64,000 nt of DNA from Gammaproteobacteria bacterium (GTDB taxonomy: Bacteria > Pseudomonadota > Gammaproteobacteria > UBA6429 > Thiohalophilaceae): the NCBI GenBank assembly GCA_029880855.1, contig JAOUNS010000003.1:62001-126000 (forward strand). Direction: 5' to 3'. The notes under the pieces are model-generated. The model was not told the origin of the DNA. It ran no database searches and saw only the letters and a program-made list of their open reading frames with translations. Positions 60,950 to 64,000 of this stretch are shown one piece after another; within the stretch, counting starts at the first letter, position 1; each line of letters begins with the position of its first letter. Position numbers and translations under genes: made by a program.

Positions 60950-61591
60950 CTAAAAGACACTGCCGACCGAACCCAGATTGCTGACACTGCCCACCACAGC
61001 CATCGCTTCCTTGACCACCTGATGCGCCAGAAATACACCGTAGCCGATGTTGGTGATGGGGAAATCGTTATAGGACAAGACATTCAATCCCAGCTGCACC
61101 TTGGCACGGATCGGGTTCAGATTGACGTCATGCGCTTCCTCTGTGATGCTGAACTCGGACAGTCGCACCGGCAGGATGCGTTTTGCGCCCCAAATGAACA
61201 GCGTCAACGGCGCTTCCACCGGTATGGTTTCAATCGTGCCGATGGCCATCAGTATGGTATTGGCGATCACCACCGAGCTTTTCGGGTAGATAAGCATTTC
61301 CAGTGCGGACAGTTGCGGATATATCCCCATGCCGGTCGCAATGGTATCGGATTTTTCCAGTTGGTCAGTGGCATCAATTTCAATATCCAGTTTGATTTTT
61401 TCGGCGGGTGGGCCTGACAGTCGAACAACTTCGTTACGATTGCCATTATTACCGGACATTTGCGGTGTAAGCGTACGCGTCAGCGTGGCAGGGTTGTATT
61501 GAAACACCACCACACTGGCAATCGGATTGAAAGGATCAAGTCCCACGATGGCCCCCTTGGTCAAGCGCGGCGAACCCGGAAAACTAGTCAT
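60950..61591 (-). CDS. eCIS tube protein (CIS_tube, Afp7-like)
   Basis: Contractile injection system tube-related protein of 213 aa: VVVFQYNPATLTRTLTPQM, VRLSGPPAEKIKLDIEIDATDQLE, YPQLSALEMLIYP, FIWGAKRILPVRLSEFSITEEAHDVNLNPIRAKVQLGLNVLSYND. The match to the CIS_tube domain is strong. The usual C-terminal LysM is missing and is encoded by the next gene. Gap of 61 bases to it. Confidence 0.88.
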   Translation of the reverse strand: MTSFPGSPRLTKGAIVGLDPFNPIASVVVFQYNPATLTRTLTPQMSGNNGNRNEVVRLSGPPAEKIKLDIEIDATDQLEKSDTIATGMGIYPQLSALEMLIYPKSSVVIANTILMAIGTIETIPVEAPLTLFIWGAKRILPVRLSEFSITEEAHDVNLNPIRAKVQLGLNVLSYNDFPITNIGYGVFLAHQVVKEAMAVVGSVSNLGSVGSVF

Positions 61592-61695
61592 ACCAACGAC
61601 TCCTGCTCTGTTTTTGTTTCAGTTCCACTGTTTTATTCCGCATATGTTGTTACCGACCATATGTAAATTGTTCACTCTGTTATGGCAGTGCCGGA

Positions 61696-61959
61696 TCATC
61701 GCCCGAAACCACCGTAGATCCGCTGTGCGACTTGCACACCCAGTTGCGCAGAATTATTGCCCGGCGCATGGTTGAGTTCACCGCCATCCAGCCGGGCCAC
61801 CGCACCGCTGTTATGCAGCCCGGAGGGTATCCCCTGTTCCGCCAACAGACGTTGCAGTTCCATTTGCAATGCCTGACCAAAGTGGTGTTGGTCCTTTATG
61901 GTAAAACCATCCAGCACCAGTTCATTGATATGCAAATTGATCTGTTTTGATTTATCCAT
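61696..61959 (-). CDS. Small conserved-type eCIS protein of unknown function
   Basis: 87 aa, INLHINELVLDGFTIKDQHHFGQALQMELQRLLAEQGIPSGL at the start. Short proteins with this start (INELVLDGF) are found after the eCIS ATPase gene. It may be a cytoplasmic chaperone or assembly factor. It starts 5 bases after the ATPase stop on the same strand, so it is co-transcribed. Confidence 0.65.
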   Translation of the reverse strand: MDKSKQINLHINELVLDGFTIKDQHHFGQALQMELQRLLAEQGIPSGLHNSGAVARLDGGELNHAPGNNSAQLGVQVAQRIYGGFGR

Positions 61960-61964
61960 TGTTC

Positions 61965-64000
61965 TTAATGTCCCGCAGGGTTCATGGCGTCGGTGATCCA
62001 GCCGGCAATTTCACTGTCAGTTAACGGTTTCTCCAGCTTGAGATATTCACCACGCGTCGCGGCGAGCAAATGCCGCATGGAAACCGGTTTGTTTTCCTCG
62101 GCGGCGAGAAATGCCGCATTCATGGCAATATTGCGAATATTGCCGCCGGTGATGCTGAGTCGTGACAACTTGTCAAACTCCAGGTCTTCAATGGGCGTCG
62201 CAAGCGGGTAGATACGACGCCAGATTTCATTGCGTTGTGACACGTCCGGAAACGGAAACTGAATCACAAACCGAATACGCCGCAGGAATGCTGTGTCCAG
62301 CGCACTTTTCAGATTGGTGGTGAGAATCGACAAGCCGGTATAACTCTCCATGCGTTGTAACAAATAACTGACTTCGATATTGGCATAGCGATCATGACTG
62401 TCTTTCACTTCACTGCGTTTGCCGAACAGGGCGTCAGCCTCGTCAAACAGCAGAATAGCACTGCCCTCTTCCGCTGCATCGAACACCCGGCGCAGATTCT
62501 TTTCGGTTTCACCAATGTATTTACTGACTACCGAACTCAGGTCAATTTTGTACAGATCCAGGTCCAGTTCACCGGACAGCACTTCCGCTGCCATGGTCTT
62601 GCCGGTGCCGCTGCTGCCCGCCAACAGGGCACTGATACCCATTCCGCGGGCGCTCTTGTTGGCGAAGCCCCACTTCTCATACACTTTTCTGCGTTGCCGG
62701 ACATGGGCCACAACCTGGCGCAGAATTTTTTTCTGGGTATCCGGTAAGACCAGATCATCCCAGCCGGCCATGGGTTCAATGCGTTGCGCGAGATCATCCA
62801 GCGCCACGCGTGACTGATTACGACAGGCATTCCACAACAATCTGCCGGTCTGCTTGCTGTCTTGCATGACCGAGGGATTGCTGAGCAATTCGACACTGGC
62901 GGCGGTGATTGCCGCAGCGCCAAGATTGAAATGATCGATGACCTTGTCCAGTTCACCGTTTAACTTGCCGGTCAGTGATGAAAGTCCCTGTTGCCAAAGT
63001 TGATATTGTTCCTGATTATTCGGTTTTTTCACGTCATGACGAATGATGGAGCGTCTGACACTGTGGAGTGGGTCACGATGGTTGATCACAATCGGCCCAT
63101 TGATCCGTTCCACAAAAGTCAACAATCTGGATTGCGTCTCCTGAGAGGTTGAATCATCACAATCAATGATCAGGATATGCCGGCTTAACAGCACTTCGCG
63201 TTGCCACAGCTCGATCATCAACTGTCGCTCCACTGTCTGGACCGGGATGTCCGCTGCGTTTAACACAAACGCACGGCTGTGAATTTTCTGACAGGCGGCG
63301 CCGACTATCGAATATTTGGTCAACAGTTCCTTGCCGGTTAACTGGATGACCGGCTGGTTGCGCCAGGGCACATCGCCGGCCCAAAAACCGGTCAGCTGTT
63401 CGACGACGGCCTGGTGTCCCGGTGCCAACGGCTCTTGTGTCAGGAACGGGCGCATAAAGTGCTTGAGCCGTTCATCCAGATAATCCAGACCGGCCAAATA
63501 ATGGAGGATGCGTTCATCAATACGCAACGGACTGGTCATCAGGGTTTCACCCTGTCCTGTATCCAGCATGCGCCAGGCACGCAAGGTGCCGCTGGGCAGG
63601 AAGGCGTCCCAAACGGCATTGGGCAAGATACTCATTGCCAGACCAAAACAGGGATACGCGTACAGCCGACCCTCCTGCCGATTACCGCACAGGGCGGCAA
63701 AATCGCCATCCAGTTCCATCCCTGCACATAACAGCAGAATATCGCGTTCAAATTTACTCAGGTTAAAAACACGAACAAGATTTTCCAGCGCAGGCGGGGC
63801 CTGCATACGCGCGAGGATCTCCGCCTGTTCCTGCTTCAGTTGTGCCAGTGTTTGTTGGTCAATTCGGTTAGCCGCCGCCCCCTCAACCTGATGAAAATGG
63901 AGAGACTCGGCGCCACTCGAAGCTTTCGCTGTGAGGAACAATCTGATTTCCTCCAGCGCGAGGGAAAGATAACGCTGATTATCTTCATACCAGGATTGGA
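61965..64000 (-). CDS. eCIS AAA+ ATPase (Afp15-like), 5' end beyond the window
   Basis: AAA+ ATPase typical of eCIS loci, with the gene running off the right edge: the frame is open to base 64000 and the last codons read SWYEDNQRYLSLALEEIR, the conserved N-terminal region of this family, so the visible TTG at 63941 is not the start. Domains: N-terminal winged/AAA-like part, then the AAA+ module with Walker A LLAGSSGTGKTMAAE, Walker B AILLFDEADALFGKR and the arginine-finger region LDTAFLRRIRFVIQFPFPD. It probably disassembles or assembles sheath components; the exact role is unsettled in the family. Confidence 0.9.
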   Translation of the reverse strand, partial: QSWYEDNQRYLSLALEEIRLFLTAKASSGAESLHFHQVEGAAANRIDQQTLAQLKQEQAEILARMQAPPALENLVRVFNLSKFERDILLLCAGMELDGDFAALCGNRQEGRLYAYPCFGLAMSILPNAVWDAFLPSGTLRAWRMLDTGQGETLMTSPLRIDERILHYLAGLDYLDERLKHFMRPFLTQEPLAPGHQAVVEQLTGFWAGDVPWRNQPVIQLTGKELLTKYSIVGAACQKIHSRAFVLNAADIPVQTVERQLMIELWQREVLLSRHILIIDCDDSTSQETQSRLLTFVERINGPIVINHRDPLHSVRRSIIRHDVKKPNNQEQYQLWQQGLSSLTGKLNGELDKVIDHFNLGAAAITAASVELLSNPSVMQDSKQTGRLLWNACRNQSRVALDDLAQRIEPMAGWDDLVLPDTQKKILRQVVAHVRQRRKVYEKWGFANKSARGMGISALLAGSSGTGKTMAAEVLSGELDLDLYKIDLSSVVSKYIGETEKNLRRVFDAAEEGSAILLFDEADALFGKRSEVKDSHDRYANIEVSYLLQRMESYTGLSILTTNLKSALDTAFLRRIRFVIQFPFPDVSQRNEIWRRIYPLATPIEDLEFDKLSRLSITGGNIRNIAMNAAFLAAEENKPVSMRHLLAATRGEYLKLEKPLTDSEIAGWITDAMNPAGH

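Overview
The window reads as the chromosome of a gammaproteobacterium-like Gram-negative bacterium. This is inferred from gene content (type VI secretion effector genes, a P4-type integrase at a tRNA-Arg remnant, proteobacterial-style CheR and MaoC families) and from mid-GC codon use; no rRNA or other taxonomic marker is present. About 0.2-24.3 kb is accessory DNA, 24.4-33.3 kb looks like settled chromosome carrying an acyl-CoA/lipid-type operon, and 33.4-64 kb is an extracellular contractile injection system (eCIS) locus read leftward, cut by the right edge of the window.

Accessory region (0.2-24.3 kb). A 3' half of a tRNA-Arg(CCT) gene at 24.27-24.32 kb, next to a P4-type integrase and an AlpA-type regulator, marks the right end of a genomic island. 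Inside it, from 3.2 to 21.5 kb, a 14-bp motif (minus strand, roughly ACATTGGAATAAA) occurs ten times, always in the same orientation. It separates units of one to several genes: an exported pair, a 2-oxoglutarate/Fe(II) oxygenase, a small secreted protein, a HEPN-like protein, a complete type VI effector module (DUF6484, DUF2169, PAAR-like DUF4150, a ketosynthase-like protein without its cysteine, an AHH nuclease toxin, Imm11-like, Imm49-like and HEAT proteins), a BRCT protein, several small unknowns, and a defence-like block (DUF4917/SIR2-like, YozE-like, TrlF-like PHP-ATPase). The array ends at a short tyrosine recombinase whose upstream region carries the motif as a 9-bp inverted pair. This looks like a cassette array served by a non-IntI recombinase and is the strongest candidate here for an undescribed system.

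Lipid-type operon (24.4-33.3 kb). A CheR-like methyltransferase faces away from a co-oriented operon: HMG-CoA synthase, membrane-anchored alpha/beta hydrolase, two acetyltransferase-like proteins, an archaeal-type HMG-CoA synthase, an SCP2/Ltp-type thiolase, a DUF35 zinc-ribbon/OB protein and two MaoC-type hot-dog proteins. The set resembles thiolase/HMGCS/DUF35 complexes and the hydratase-aldolase complexes of side-chain metabolism. The product is unknown.

eCIS locus (33.4-64 kb, minus strand). In transcription order: AAA+ ATPase, a small protein, tube protein, LysM protein, gpD-like and gpV-like spike proteins, PAAR-like tip, gp25-like protein, two very large baseplate J-type proteins (one with a beta-helix-like insertion, one with a WD40-like propeller), a gpI-like tail protein with a beta-helix C-terminus, a DUF6519 fibre-like protein, and a 2011-residue DUF4157 protein whose C-terminus looks like a PD-(D/E)XK nuclease toxin. 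Downstream lies a toxin-exchange zone: a possible immunity protein, an IS256 remnant, HEAT-repeat genes and remnants, and a 255-bp copy of the toxin's linker region followed by an orphan gene. Sheath and inner-tube genes are not in the window and presumably lie beyond its right edge.
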